Part shown: positions 1 to 7,433 of the stretch, one piece after another | How positions within the stretch are numbered: position 1 is the first letter of the stretch | How the letters are laid out: each line of letters begins with the position of its first letter | Assembly (NCBI GenBank): GCA_947389015.1 | Contig: CANDVA010000001.1 | Coordinates: 156,872-220,871, forward strand | Direction of reading: 5' to 3' | Source of the DNA: an uncultured Clostridia bacterium | GTDB lineage: Bacteria; Bacillota; Clostridia; Oscillospirales; Ruminococcaceae | Length of the DNA stretch: 64,000 nucleotides | Translations under genes and position numbers: made by a program | Notes under the pieces: generated by a model | Databases searched by the model: none | What the model saw: only the letters and a program-made list of their open reading frames with translations | Told to the model about the DNA's origin: nothing

Positions 1-24
1 CTTTGGTATACTTTTGTCAAGGGG

Positions 25-243
25 GTGATAAAAATTTTCAGATTAAAGGAGCTGCGCGAGAAACGGAAGATCTCGCAGGTGCGGCTGGCGATCGAACTCG
101 ACCTCAACCAAAACTCGGTCTCACGCTATGAAAGCGAAGCGCGCGAGGCGGATTATCGCACGCTTCTCGCCATTGCGGACTACTTCAATGTATCGCTTGA
201 CTATCTGTTCGGAAGGACGGATAACCCCGAAATAAACAGATAA
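25..243 (+). CDS. XRE-family HTH transcriptional regulator, small
   Basis: This 72-aa protein is almost entirely one Cro/C1-type helix-turn-helix. The pattern LKELREKRKISQVRLA, then QNSVSRYESEAREAD, then LLAIADYFNVSLDYLFGRTD is the classical five-helix XRE fold with the usual DYLFG ending. It should bind an operator as a dimer; its target is not shown. The start is uncertain. The GTG at 25 is itself part of a very strong Shine-Dalgarno-like stretch (AAGGGGGTGAT), so translation may instead begin a few codons downstream at an ATA or ATT codon. The gene sits at the window edge, so its upstream neighbour is unknown. No terminator separates it from the rplM promoter. Confidence 0.85.
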   Translation: MIKIFRLKELREKRKISQVRLAIELDLNQNSVSRYESEAREADYRTLLAIADYFNVSLDYLFGRTDNPEINR

Positions 244-404
244 CCCTTAAATTCTCCAATATTTTATCTATAACTCGCGTATACTCCCAATTTTAACCCC
301 TGACATTAAAATGAAACAAACTTCAAGATAATGAGAAAAACAGAGAGATTTGCAGAGAAATTGAAAGAAATCAGAATATATTTTAAATTTAAGCCGAAAA
401 AGTC

Positions 405-433
405 TTGACAAAAGCGGAAAAGCGTGGTAAAAT
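405..433 (+). promoter_or_regulatory. sigma-A promoter of rplM-rpsI
   Basis: TTGACA at 405-410 and TAAAAT at 428-433 are separated by 17 nt. The leader to the rplM start is only about 40 nt, too short to hold an autoregulatory L13 leader RNA. Confidence 0.8.
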
Positions 434-479
434 AACTAATGTTGTGAATTATATCTACTGAAATTAAGGAGGAAAAGAT

Positions 480-908
480 ATGTCAACTTATATGGCTAAG
501 CCCGCAGAAGTTGAGCGCACATGGTATGTTATCGACGCGGCAGACAAGCCCCTCGGTCGTGTAGCAGCAACCGCGGCTCACCTGCTCAGAGGCAAGCATA
601 AGCCCACGTTCACTCCTCATGTGGACTGCGGCGATCACGTGATCATCATCAACTGCTCCAAGGCAGTGCTCACAGGCAAGAAGCTGGAGAACAAGGTTTA
701 CAGATGGCACACCGGTTGGATCGGTCACCTCAAAGAGGTGGGCTACGACAAGCTGATGGCAGAGAAGCCTGAGAAGGCTATGACCCTCGCTGTAAACGGT
801 ATGCTGCCGAATAACACTCTCGGAAGAAAAGCTCTCACAAGGCTTCGCTGCTATGCGGGTGCAGAGCATAAAAACGCGGCTCAGAAGCCCGTTGACTACA
901 AGTTTTAA
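480..908 (+). CDS. rplM: 50S ribosomal protein L13
   Basis: The 142-aa product matches L13 over its whole length: [15 protein letters not shown] near the N-terminus, [18 protein letters not shown] in the middle, and the conserved [20 protein letters not shown] at about 107-126. It binds 23S rRNA early in assembly of the large subunit. The ATG at 480 has an ideal AAGGAGG at 466-472. It is followed after 12 nt by rpsI, the universal rplM-rpsI operon arrangement. Expression is from the promoter at 405-433. Confidence 0.98.
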   Translation: MSTYMAKPAEVERTWYVIDAADKPLGRVAATAAHLLRGKHKPTFTPHVDCGDHVIIINCSKAVLTGKKLENKVYRWHTGWIGHLKEVGYDKLMAEKPEKAMTLAVNGMLPNNTLGRKALTRLRCYAGAEHKNAAQKPVDYKF

Positions 909-920
909 GGAGGGCTTTTT

Positions 921-1319
921 ATGTACGAATCTAAACCTTATTACTATGGAACAGGCAGAAGAAAGCACTCCGTCGCTCGCGTAAGAGTGTACCCCGGAAG
1001 CGGTTCCATTACCATTAACGGAAGAAATATCGACGATTATTTCGGTCTCGATACGCTGAAGCTTATCGTGCGTCAACCCCTCGCGCTTACCGATCTGGTT
1101 GACAAGTTCGATATCATCTGCACAGTCGCAGGCGGCGGCGTTACGGGTCAGGCGGGCGCTATCCGTCACGGTCTGTCAAGGGCGTTGCTCCAGTACTCCG
1201 ACGAGCTCCGTCCCGTCCTCAAGAAAGCAGGATTCCTCACTCGTGACCCGAGAATGAAGGAAAGAAAGAAGTACGGTCTCAAGGCTGCACGTCGTGCTCC
1301 GCAGTTCTCGAAGCGTTAA
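921..1319 (+). CDS. rpsI: 30S ribosomal protein S9
   Basis: The 132-aa protein carries the S9 signatures [19 protein letters not shown] at the N-terminus, [19 protein letters not shown] in the middle, and the basic tail ending in QFSKR, whose C-terminal Lys-Arg contacts the P-site tRNA in the ribosome. Its AAGGAGGG (907-914) overlaps the rplM stop codon, so the two genes are likely translationally linked. A strong hairpin follows directly and ends the operon. Confidence 0.98.
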   Translation: MYESKPYYYGTGRRKHSVARVRVYPGSGSITINGRNIDDYFGLDTLKLIVRQPLALTDLVDKFDIICTVAGGGVTGQAGAIRHGLSRALLQYSDELRPVLKKAGFLTRDPRMKERKKYGLKAARRAPQFSKR

Positions 1320-1340
1320 TTATTTCTTTATGCATTATGA

Positions 1341-1371
1341 AATCCCGTTCCTTACGAAACGGGATTTTTAT
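1341..1371. terminator. bidirectional terminator between rpsI and glmM
   Basis: AATCCCGTT (1341-1349) pairs with AACGGGATT (1358-1366) and is followed by T-rich sequence on the plus strand. It separates two convergent genes and can serve both. Confidence 0.8.
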
Positions 1372-1388
1372 ATTGCAGCGTTATCCAA

Positions 1389-2735
1389 TTACTCGACCGC
1401 ATACCCTTTATCGCGGACGACCTTTTCTATATCAGCGATGTGCTTTGCGCATATATCCTTAGTCTTCGCCTCGGTCATTATGCGGAGCAGTGGTTCTGTT
1501 CCCGAGGGACGGACAAGCACTCTGCCGTCCGCGCCGAGGGCATCCTCCGCCGCCTTTACCGCCGACTGTATGTCGGGATCATTCAGCACGCTGTTCTTAT
1601 CGGTGACACGTACGTTCTTCAATATCTGCGGATATACCGTCATTCCCTTGGTAAGCTCGGATAACGTGGTCTTTTTCGCGCATATGACCTGCATAATTTT
1701 CAGCGCGGTGAGTATACCGTCGCCTGTGTTGGCGTACTTGCTGAAAATGATGTGTCCGCTGTTCTCGCCGCCGAGAATATAGCCCTTTTCATTCATGCAC
1801 TCATAGACGTATTTATCACCAACCGCCGTTTTTTCATAGGCGATACCAAGCTCGTCAAACGCCTTGTACAGCCCGAGATTTGACATTACGGTGGTGACTA
1901 CGGTGTTGCCCTCGAGCTTTCCGCGCTCCTTTAGGTAACTGCCGTATATGTACAGTATCTTATCGCCGTCGACAAGCTGCGCTTTTTCGTCTACCGCAAG
2001 GCAGCGGTCGGCGTCACCGTCGAACGCGAAGCCGCAGTCGAGCTGCTCCTCCTCGACAAGCTTTATCAGGTTCTCGATATGCGTAGAGCCGCAGTTCGTG
2101 TTTATATTGAAACCGTCGGGCTTATTGCTTACGACATAGGTTTTCGCTCCGAGAGCGTCGAAAACGCTCTTCGCTATCGTAAACGCCGAGCCGTTCGCGC
2201 AGTCGAGACCGATGCGCTTGCCCTTGAACGAATGTGTCGCCAATGATATCAGGTAGCCGATATAACGGTTGCGCCCTGCGGAATAGTCGGAGGCTCTGCC
2301 TATCTCGCTGCCCTGCGAAAGGGGGAGCTCACCAAGCTCGCCGTCGAGGTATTTTTCAATCTCGTCAATGAAGTCCTCGTCCATTTTCTCGCCCTTGGAG
2401 TTGAACAGCTTGATACCGTTATCGTAATAGGGGTTGTGCGAGGCGGAGATCATTATCCCGCAATCGAAATCGTCCGTGCGCACTACGTAGGAAACGCTCG
2501 GGGTAGTCGTGACATGGAGCAGATACGCGTCCGCTCCCGAAGCGGTAAGCCCCGCGGTAAGCGCGTACTCAAACATATACGAGCTGCGGCGCGTGTCCTT
2601 GCCGATAACTACCTGACTGCGGTGATCCCTGCCGTAATAATAGCCTATAAAACGTCCTATCTTGTAGGCGTGCTCGACGGTAAGCCCGACGTTCGCCTCG
2701 CCGCGAAAACCGTCCGTGCCGAAATATTTTGCCAT
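1389..2735 (-). CDS. glmM: phosphoglucosamine mutase
   Basis: GlmM converts glucosamine-6-phosphate to glucosamine-1-phosphate for UDP-GlcNAc and peptidoglycan synthesis. The 448-aa protein begins MAKYFGTDGFRGEAN, has the phosphoserine loop ISASHNPYYDNGIK near residue 100, the metal loop DGDADR near 240, the sugar-binding GGENSGH, and the C-terminal phosphate loop RPSGTEPLLRIM. I place the start at 2735 rather than at an upstream in-frame ATG, because the AAGAGGC ribosome site lies just before it and the family starts at this residue. The gene stands alone and faces rpsI. murA, another step of the same pathway, is encoded near the far end of the window. Confidence 0.95.
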   Translation of the reverse strand: MAKYFGTDGFRGEANVGLTVEHAYKIGRFIGYYYGRDHRSQVVIGKDTRRSSYMFEYALTAGLTASGADAYLLHVTTTPSVSYVVRTDDFDCGIMISASHNPYYDNGIKLFNSKGEKMDEDFIDEIEKYLDGELGELPLSQGSEIGRASDYSAGRNRYIGYLISLATHSFKGKRIGLDCANGSAFTIAKSVFDALGAKTYVVSNKPDGFNINTNCGSTHIENLIKLVEEEQLDCGFAFDGDADRCLAVDEKAQLVDGDKILYIYGSYLKERGKLEGNTVVTTVMSNLGLYKAFDELGIAYEKTAVGDKYVYECMNEKGYILGGENSGHIIFSKYANTGDGILTALKIMQVICAKKTTLSELTKGMTVYPQILKNVRVTDKNSVLNDPDIQSAVKAAEDALGADGRVLVRPSGTEPLLRIMTEAKTKDICAKHIADIEKVVRDKGYAVE

Positions 2736-2812
2736 AACAAAGCCTCTTTTCATAAATTGCATACTTTTATATTATAGCATATTCGGCGCGGGGTTGTCAA
2801 TATTCTTTAACG

Positions 2813-3745
2813 CTATTGCCATAAGTTTGTCAGCGCTTTTTCAAATGTCAGGTCAGTGCGCTCAGAATTACTGCGTCTGTCAACGAGCGAGTATCCGCAT
2901 TTTTCGTACAACATTCGCGCGGGAGCGTTATCCTCGGTCGTGTGAATTTTGATGTGTTTTTTCCCTTTGTCCGAAAGATACCTTTCGGCAAAATCGACCG
3001 CAAATTCTCCAATACCCCGCCGACGGAAAGACGGTGTAACGGCAAGCATCGACAGCCAGCCCGCGTCATCGGCAAAGCCGTTCAGCTTTAGCCACGCGCA
3101 GGGGAACGCTCCGCGGTATATCAAGAAATTTTTCTCGTCGGTATCATTCAGCATTTGCACAATCTCATTATAAAAGTCGGAGTATACTATCTCCCCGATA
3201 TGCAAAGGCTCGGAACATTGTTCGCATAGTTCGCAGATATAGAGCGCTGTTTCCTCCGACGCGGGAAGGATCGTATACGCTTGCAGATCTCTTTCAAACA
3301 TAAGCTCTCCTTCATTCAACAGATCGTCAAACTGCTCGTAGGGGACTTCCTTAAATCCAAACTTTTTCTGTAAACCGAGCGACGGAATATTTTCGTGTTC
3401 TACATAGGCGCGGACGACACGACAGCCCCTGTCGCAAAGCGCCTTGAAAGCCGCGTTCAACATTTGAGACGCGATATGACGGCGGCGGTATTCGGGAGCG
3501 ACAAACATACCCCCGTAATACCACACTCTCGAGTTTGTCACGCTGCGCAAGCACTGAATACGCCCTATAACCCTATCTCCAGAGCTTGCGATAACATTAA
3601 AGCAGTCGCTTTGGGACTTGTAGTCATACATCATACGTATGACCCTATCCCGCTGATCGGGTCTGCGCCACTGCGCCGCGGCGATCTTCTCGGCAAGCTC
3701 AAAACCCAGATAGTCGCTTACTGTGATCGAAATAATTTCCTGCAT
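2813..3745 (-). CDS. tandem-GNAT acetyltransferase behind an attenuator
   Basis: The 310-aa protein has two GNAT acetyltransferase domains. The first carries the acetyl-CoA loop VAPEYRRRHIASQML near residue 85, and the second carries VTPSFRRRGIGEFAVDFA near residue 240. Each is followed by the usual ENxPxxxLYxKxGF-type segment (IPSLGLQKKFGF and APARMLYEKCGY). The substrate cannot be told from sequence; double-GNAT proteins include antibiotic- and thiol-modifying enzymes. The start at 3745 has GAGGAG upstream. An alternative ATG at 3832 is in the same frame and overlaps the stop of a leader peptide, so an N-terminally extended form made by re-initiation is possible. The promoter, leader peptide and terminator upstream suggest inducible expression. 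Confidence 0.8.
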   Translation of the reverse strand: MQEIISITVSDYLGFELAEKIAAAQWRRPDQRDRVIRMMYDYKSQSDCFNVIASSGDRVIGRIQCLRSVTNSRVWYYGGMFVAPEYRRRHIASQMLNAAFKALCDRGCRVVRAYVEHENIPSLGLQKKFGFKEVPYEQFDDLLNEGELMFERDLQAYTILPASEETALYICELCEQCSEPLHIGEIVYSDFYNEIVQMLNDTDEKNFLIYRGAFPCAWLKLNGFADDAGWLSMLAVTPSFRRRGIGEFAVDFAERYLSDKGKKHIKIHTTEDNAPARMLYEKCGYSLVDRRSNSERTDLTFEKALTNLWQ

Positions 3746-3766
3746 ATAATTCTCCTCAACGCGGTC

Positions 3767-3798
3767 AAAAAATGGCGTTCTCCCAAACGAGAACGCCA
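3767..3798 (-). terminator. attenuator terminator upstream of the GNAT gene
   Basis: A perfect 10-bp stem (3773-3782 with 3789-3798, 6-nt loop) is followed on the minus strand by six U (3767-3772). It lies between the leader peptide and the GNAT start. Flanking segments 3825-3834 and 3757-3766 can form an outer 10-bp helix with two G-U pairs that includes the leader stop codon. Confidence 0.75.
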
Positions 3799-3831
3799 AA
3801 ATTTCCGTATCACACAGCAGACCCGACCGCA

Positions 3832-3888
3832 TTAAGCCGCAGATGTGAATGACAGATATTCCCGAACAGGACGAAAATATTTCTTCAT
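3832..3888 (-). CDS. 18-aa leader peptide
   Basis: This short frame encodes MKKYFRPVREYLSFTSAA. It has its own strong ribosome site (GAGAGGTGA, about 6 nt before the ATG) and lies just downstream of a perfect sigma-A promoter. Its stop codon overlaps a second ATG (TAATG) that is in frame with the GNAT gene. A perfect 10-bp inverted repeat places the leader's ribosome site (3888-3897) opposite its coding end (3845-3854). The arrangement is that of a ribosome-sensing attenuation leader. The peptide shows no run of a single amino acid, so ribosome stalling by a drug is more plausible than amino-acid starvation. This is inference from architecture. Confidence 0.65.
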   Translation of the reverse strand: MKKYFRPVREYLSFTSAA

Positions 3889-3918
3889 GTCATTCACCTC
3901 TCTTTCGTTATTGACTAC

Positions 3919-3947
3919 ATTATATCATATTACAATACAAGTGTCAA
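3919..3947 (-). promoter_or_regulatory. sigma-A promoter of the leader peptide/GNAT unit
   Basis: On the minus strand TTGACA (3942-3947) and TATAAT (3919-3924) are both exact consensus with a 17-nt spacer. Such a strong promoter fits control by attenuation rather than by initiation. Confidence 0.85.
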
Positions 3948-3966
3948 GAGGCTGGATCATAAATAT

Positions 3967-4596
3967 TCATACCTCTAGCACATATCTGCTCAACACCTCT
4001 TTGAGCGAGACCTCGCTGACCGCCGCGTCAAGCGCGCCTTTGCCCGACGCGCCGACAAAGTAGCCGCCGAATTCTATCGCGGTGGTGTCAGGCAGCTCCA
4101 ACGAGTTCACGCCGCGAAGGTCGCGCGTTATGCCGATACCGAGACGCTTCAGGAACGCTTCTTTCTGCACCCAAAACCGCAGGAAATCGCCGTTTGAGGT
4201 GAGGTGAAACGTTTCCTCGTCCGACAGCACGCGCTTGTACATTGCCTCGTTTACGCGCCTGTCCTTGCGCTCGATATCAACGCCGATCTCTTCCTTATCC
4301 GAGAACGCCGCGCAAATCGCGCCGTGAGTGTGCGATAACGAAAACTGCACTCCGCCTGTTTTGAGATACGGCTTGCCGTGAGTTCCGAGCTCGAATTTGA
4401 GCTTTTTCAGCGGCAGCTTTGTCCGCTTTGACAGCTCCGACAGTATCAGCAGCTGCGAAAGCAGCGCGTTTATTCTGACGCCGTCGCCCTTTTTCTTCAT
4501 TATGCCGCGCTGCCGCGATCCCGAAAGACAGCCCATGTATCCCTCAAGCTCGCGCCATGTTAAATTTTCGTTGACTTGTAATAATAAAATATCCAA
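3967..4596 (-). CDS. 4'-phosphopantetheinyl transferase, Sfp type
   Basis: The enzyme transfers phosphopantetheine from CoA to a serine of acyl or peptidyl carrier proteins. The sequence shows the family's FSLSHTHGAICAAFS segment, the Mg-binding GVDIERKDRR, and the catalytic WVQKEAFLKRLGIG block. At about 209 aa it has the size of Sfp/EntD rather than of AcpS. I prefer a TTG start at 4596, since GGAGG lies 8 nt upstream of it; the upstream ATG at 4611 has the GGAGG inside its own codons. No carrier-protein synthase is in the window, although a condensation-like acyltransferase lies at 38.8 kb. It follows the Rsm22-like gene by 17 nt, probably in one transcript. Confidence 0.85.
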   Translation of the reverse strand: MDILLLQVNENLTWRELEGYMGCLSGSRQRGIMKKKGDGVRINALLSQLLILSELSKRTKLPLKKLKFELGTHGKPYLKTGGVQFSLSHTHGAICAAFSDKEEIGVDIERKDRRVNEAMYKRVLSDEETFHLTSNGDFLRFWVQKEAFLKRLGIGITRDLRGVNSLELPDTTAIEFGGYFVGASGKGALDAAVSEVSLKEVLSRYVLEV

Positions 4597-4613
4597 AATA
4601 ATAGCCTCCATTG

Positions 4614-5555
4614 TTAAAATTTATCACCCGTATTTGATTTTCTTGCCGCTTTGAAGCGCGGGTCCTTTTTCGTGACCAATCGTGTTGAAACCGCGCTTTC
4701 CGAGCATACGGTCAGCGTGATCTTTCCGGTTTCTATGAACGGGCGGCGGAGTATCCTGCCGGTGCAGGGTCGGGCGTTCTCTCTTGCCGCGGCGAGAAAG
4801 CAGAATTTTTCGTCCTCGTATGGAACGTCCGCTCCCTTTAGCTGCTTATGTATCCGAGAACGCGCCGCCCGCGCCGTAAAGTGACACCAATCGCTTTCGG
4901 GCAAGGGACAGTCTCCCGTATTCGGGCAGGGTGCGGCGATAGTCAGTCCGCTCTCCGCAAGCTGCCCGCGCATTTGCTTAATATTTGAAAACGCGTTCGG
5001 AGTGCCGGGCTCTACGATAAGCAGCAGCTTATTTGCGGCGTTGGCAAGCTCCGCGACTGCAATCGCTCTCCGCGCCGCAGAGAGCTCGTTCATACAGTAC
5101 GAGCAGATCACCAGATCCGCTTTTTCGGGTATGCCTTGCGAGATATCGTGCCTTATCCACTTGCCTTGAATGTCCATACAGGCGAAAAAATCTTGTCCGA
5201 GCGCTATCATATTCGGCTCGCGCTCAACACATTTGACATCGGCACAGTCAGTCGTCAGCACCGCCGCGATAGCTCCCGCTCCTGTGCCCGCGCCTACATC
5301 AAGTATCGATCGTATTTCTCCGTCAAAGCACTCGAGAGCAAGCTCAAGCGCGCGGCTCACGGCTGCGAACGTAGCGGGCATTCTCACCGCCGCGTATGCG
5401 AGTATATCGCGTCGCTCCGAAACGGAACGCTTGCCGTCGCCGCGTTCGTCGCGGTAACGTTCGGAAAGCGTTTCCGCGGATTTTGCGAGCGCACGTATAT
5501 CCTCGCTCTCCATAAGAGAGTTTATTTTATTGCGGAGCTGAACGGGAAATTCCAT
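4614..5555 (-). CDS. Rsm22-family methyltransferase (ribosome-associated)
   Basis: The 313-aa protein has a SAM-binding motif ILDVGAGTGAGAIAA near residue 85, followed by the Rsm22-type cysteine block CPNTGDCPLPESDWCHFTAR in the C-terminal third, which in homologues may bind metal or Fe-S. Relatives act on or assemble with the mitochondrial or bacterial small ribosomal subunit. The start at 5555 has GAAGGTGAG upstream. A longer in-frame extension to a TTG at 5717 has no family similarity that I can see and a poor ribosome site. The promoter at 5772-5800 leaves a leader of about 210 nt whose content I do not recognise. It is followed by the Sfp-type gene. Confidence 0.8.
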   Translation of the reverse strand: MEFPVQLRNKINSLMESEDIRALAKSAETLSERYRDERGDGKRSVSERRDILAYAAVRMPATFAAVSRALELALECFDGEIRSILDVGAGTGAGAIAAVLTTDCADVKCVEREPNMIALGQDFFACMDIQGKWIRHDISQGIPEKADLVICSYCMNELSAARRAIAVAELANAANKLLLIVEPGTPNAFSNIKQMRGQLAESGLTIAAPCPNTGDCPLPESDWCHFTARAARSRIHKQLKGADVPYEDEKFCFLAAARENARPCTGRILRRPFIETGKITLTVCSESAVSTRLVTKKDPRFKAARKSNTGDKF

Positions 5556-5771
5556 TTTCTCACCTTCATTTATAAGCAAAATACGCCGAACGCTGCGCTG
5601 TCTGTAAAATTCAAAATTGTTTTTCGGTTTGGCTGTCCGAGCGTTAAACCACCCGCTTGACTTCGCGGAGTTATAAGCCGTATCGTAAGGCAAACGACAA
5701 CAGGCTTCTCTCTTCAAAGTCTTTTCCCAACGAATATTTGCTGTTGCAAATAATTAACTGTTTATAGATAC

Positions 5772-5800
5772 ATTATACTAAAACGCAAAAGCCTTGTCAA
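5772..5800 (-). promoter_or_regulatory. sigma-A promoter of the Rsm22-like gene
   Basis: On the minus strand TTGACA (5795-5800) and TATAAT (5772-5777) have a 17-nt spacer. The resulting leader is unusually long (about 210 nt). Confidence 0.8.
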
Positions 5801-5889
5801 GGTGTTATCGCCGTTTTTTGACAATTTTCGGCTTTCATTCACAATGGGCTGAACAATATTTATCCATGTGAAAAAAATTCAAAAAGTGC

Positions 5890-5918
5890 TTGACAAATTT
5901 AAAGCGGTATGATATAAT
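5890..5918 (+). promoter_or_regulatory. sigma-A promoter of tRNA-Ser
   Basis: TTGACA (5890-5895) and TATAAT (5913-5918) with a 17-nt spacer lie about 33 nt before the tRNA 5' end. Confidence 0.85.
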
Positions 5919-5951
5919 ATTATATGCGATTGATATTTCAAGGCAGCATTT

Positions 5952-6041
5952 GGAGAACTACCCAAGTGGTGAAGGGGCTCCCCTGCTAAGGGAGTAGGTC
6001 GGGTGACCGGCGCGAGGGTTCAAATCCCTCGTTCTCCGCCA
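5952..6041 (+). tRNA. tRNA-Ser (GCU anticodon)
   Basis: The 90-nt cloverleaf has a 7-bp acceptor stem (GGAGAAC with GTTCTCC), a serine-type long variable arm, a T-arm with loop TTCAAAT, and an encoded CCA end. The 7-nt anticodon loop at 5983-5989 has GCT at 5985-5987, reading AGC/AGU serine codons. It is transcribed alone from its own promoter. Confidence 0.96.
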
Positions 6042-6060
6042 ACGGCAAGTTGCCGCTCAC

Positions 6061-6087
6061 AATTCCCAATGAAATACTATTAGGAAT
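6061..6087 (+). terminator. probable terminator after tRNA-Ser
   Basis: AATTCC and GGAATT at the ends of this segment pair, continued by AAT/ATT after one mismatch, and are followed by a T-rich stretch. The sequence resembles the terminator of the next small gene (6397-6429). Confidence 0.5.
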
Positions 6088-6165
6088 TCTTTGTTTTCAC
6101 TGTAAGATTGATATATAAATCTTTTAGCAGTGAATCGCTTTTTTCGACCGCGGGAGATGTACAAA

Positions 6166-6387
6166 ATGCAGAAAATGGTTTATCTGAGTAACAGCAGAGA
6201 TTATACCGAAAAGGGCGATGTTAACGAAAACAAGTACTTCGTTCGACTTAATGAGATGCTTGAACATGGGTGGAAAGTATCACATATCACGCCCAATACA
6301 GTCGCGATTGAAAATGCCAACGACCCGTCACGCAAAGAGAGTTTCAGCGCACTTATTCTGCTTGAAAAAGACGACAAGGACAAGTAA
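6166..6387 (+). CDS. hypothetical small cytosolic protein
   Basis: The 73-aa protein starts MQKMVYLSNSRDY and ends in a charged KDDKDK tail. The middle (VNENKYFVRLNEMLEHGWKVSHITPN) resembles the short 'W-K-V' domains of unknown function common in Firmicutes small proteins. I cannot assign a function. The start at 6166 has a GGGAG 8 nt upstream; an in-frame ATG 36 nt earlier has none. The leader carries an inverted repeat (6096-6102 with 6128-6134, with an inner AAGATT/AATCTT stem). A 15-bp hairpin follows the gene. Confidence 0.6.
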   Translation: MQKMVYLSNSRDYTEKGDVNENKYFVRLNEMLEHGWKVSHITPNTVAIENANDPSRKESFSALILLEKDDKDK

Positions 6388-6396
6388 AACTATGAA

Positions 6397-6429
6397 AAAA
6401 TTCCCAATGAAACGTTCATTGGGAATTTT
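6397..6429. terminator. terminator after the 73-aa gene
   Basis: A perfect 15-bp stem (6397-6411 with 6415-6429) with a 3-nt loop; A-rich on one side and T-rich on the other, so usable in both directions. Confidence 0.75.
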
Positions 6430-6488
6430 CAGTTCTCGCTATAAAGTTATTGCTAAAATTATATTGCTCACGATATCACAGTTCAACA

Positions 6489-6524
6489 AAACACCCCTCT
6501 TGTGTTTGTGCAGGAGGGGTGTTT
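6489..6524 (-). terminator. terminator after the 116-aa lipoprotein gene
   Basis: An 11-bp stem (6489-6499 with 6514-6524) ends in a T-rich tail on the minus strand. Confidence 0.7.
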
Positions 6525-6541
6525 GTCCACGGCGGATATCG

Positions 6542-6892
6542 TCATAAAACGGGCGCGGGCTGATGTGTCTCGGTCTCGTCCTCGTCGTGTATAAGGATAT
6601 CTGATATCCTCTCAACGTTTTCAAGCGTCGCCGAGATACCGCCGTTTCCACACGATATCAAGAACTTGGGCTCGCCCTGCGGGGCGGTAGGTGTACGGTC
6701 AGCGGGAGAATTCTCCTCTGAGCTCTGCGGAGCGCTTTCGTTATCCGATCTTGGTGTGCTGTCCGAGCTCTCGGGTGTTGACGGCGTACTCGTCGGCAGG
6801 ATAATCGTCGAGCTTGAATTGTTCGTATCGCCGCAAGCGGTGAGCGTTGTCAAAAGTGCGGTGATGATAATAACAGATGTGATCTTTTTCAT
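6542..6892 (-). CDS. small lipoprotein of unknown function
   Basis: The 116-aa precursor has a lysine start, a hydrophobic segment and the lipobox LTAC near residue 20, so it should be lipidated on Cys20 and anchored outside the membrane. A Ser/Thr/Pro-rich linker (about 22-70) leads to a short C-terminal segment, KFLISCGNGGISATLENVERIS, followed by an acidic tail. No enzyme domain is evident. It has an AGGAGG-type ribosome site and lies downstream of a 42-aa exported peptide gene on the same strand. Lipoproteins of the same plan occur at 7434, 9615 (decayed) and 58542. Confidence 0.75.
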   Translation of the reverse strand: MKKITSVIIITALLTTLTACGDTNNSSSTIILPTSTPSTPESSDSTPRSDNESAPQSSEENSPADRTPTAPQGEPKFLISCGNGGISATLENVERISDILIHDEDETETHQPAPVL

Positions 6893-6935
6893 AGTATTGT
6901 CCTCCTGAAATCGTTTTAAATAGTGTGGAATAGCT

Positions 6936-7064
6936 TTATATTGCCGTTTGAGAGTATGAAACGTCCGCGGTCTCCTCGGGAATTTCGGGCGTTGCCCGTC
7001 CCATACAGACGGCGGCGACGGCGGTGATCAGACAGAAAACGGTGAGCGCTATGTATTTTTTCAT
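6936..7064 (-). CDS. 42-aa single-pass or exported small protein
   Basis: This short frame begins MKKYIALTVFCLITAVAAV, one hydrophobic helix that could be a signal peptide or a membrane anchor, and ends with an acidic polar tail. A canonical AAGGAG lies 7-8 nt before the ATG. Codon use matches neighbouring genes. Upstream is a long near-perfect inverted repeat (7088-7177) that would sit in its leader RNA. Function unknown; the downstream lipoprotein gene (24 nt between starts of intergenic sequence and its ribosome site) may be in the same transcript. Confidence 0.55.
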   Translation of the reverse strand: MKKYIALTVFCLITAVAAVCMGRATPEIPEETADVSYSQTAI

Positions 7065-7087
7065 ATAAAAATCTCCTTTTTGGCAAA

Positions 7088-7177
7088 GCGCAAAGGTCTG
7101 AGGGCGGCGCTATCGGGAGAAATATACAAAAGGAGAAAAGGAACAACACTATTCTTCCGCCCTCACACCTTTTGCGC
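7088..7177 (-). promoter_or_regulatory. long leader inverted repeat upstream of the 42-aa gene
   Basis: Arms 7088-7107 and 7157-7177 are inverted copies differing by one mismatch and one extra base, enclosing about 49 nt. On the minus strand the hairpin ends about 24 nt before the ATG at 7064 and just before its ribosome site. There is no U-run, so it is not an ordinary terminator. The rest of the 7065-7433 gap contains only the divergent promoter at 7325 and A/T-rich sequence. Confidence 0.5.
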
Positions 7178-7324
7178 TCCTATATATTAAGTTTCCGTTT
7201 CGAGGATTTTCTGACAAGATTTTTTCATTTTTGGCGAAATGAATAAAAAATCAAAACATTGTTTGTATAATAAGGTAAAAACCTGCACACGAAAAAGAAT
7301 TATAACATTATGCGTTGAATAATA

Positions 7325-7353
7325 TTGACAAATATTGCCAAAAAGTTTATAAT
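7325..7353 (+). promoter_or_regulatory. sigma-A promoter of the 289-aa lipoprotein gene
   Basis: TTGACA (7325-7330) and TATAAT (7348-7353), 17-nt spacer; about 75 nt leader. Confidence 0.8.
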
Positions 7354-7433
7354 AAAAGTATCAATTAAATACGGTCGCAGACAAACAATGGATTATGCCT
7401 GCCGAAATCTTACAAATATGAAAGGCAACGATT

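Noticed and set aside
434..479. L13 autoregulatory leader RNA
   Set aside because: The leader from the mapped-looking promoter to the start codon is only about 40 nt and has no clear stem.
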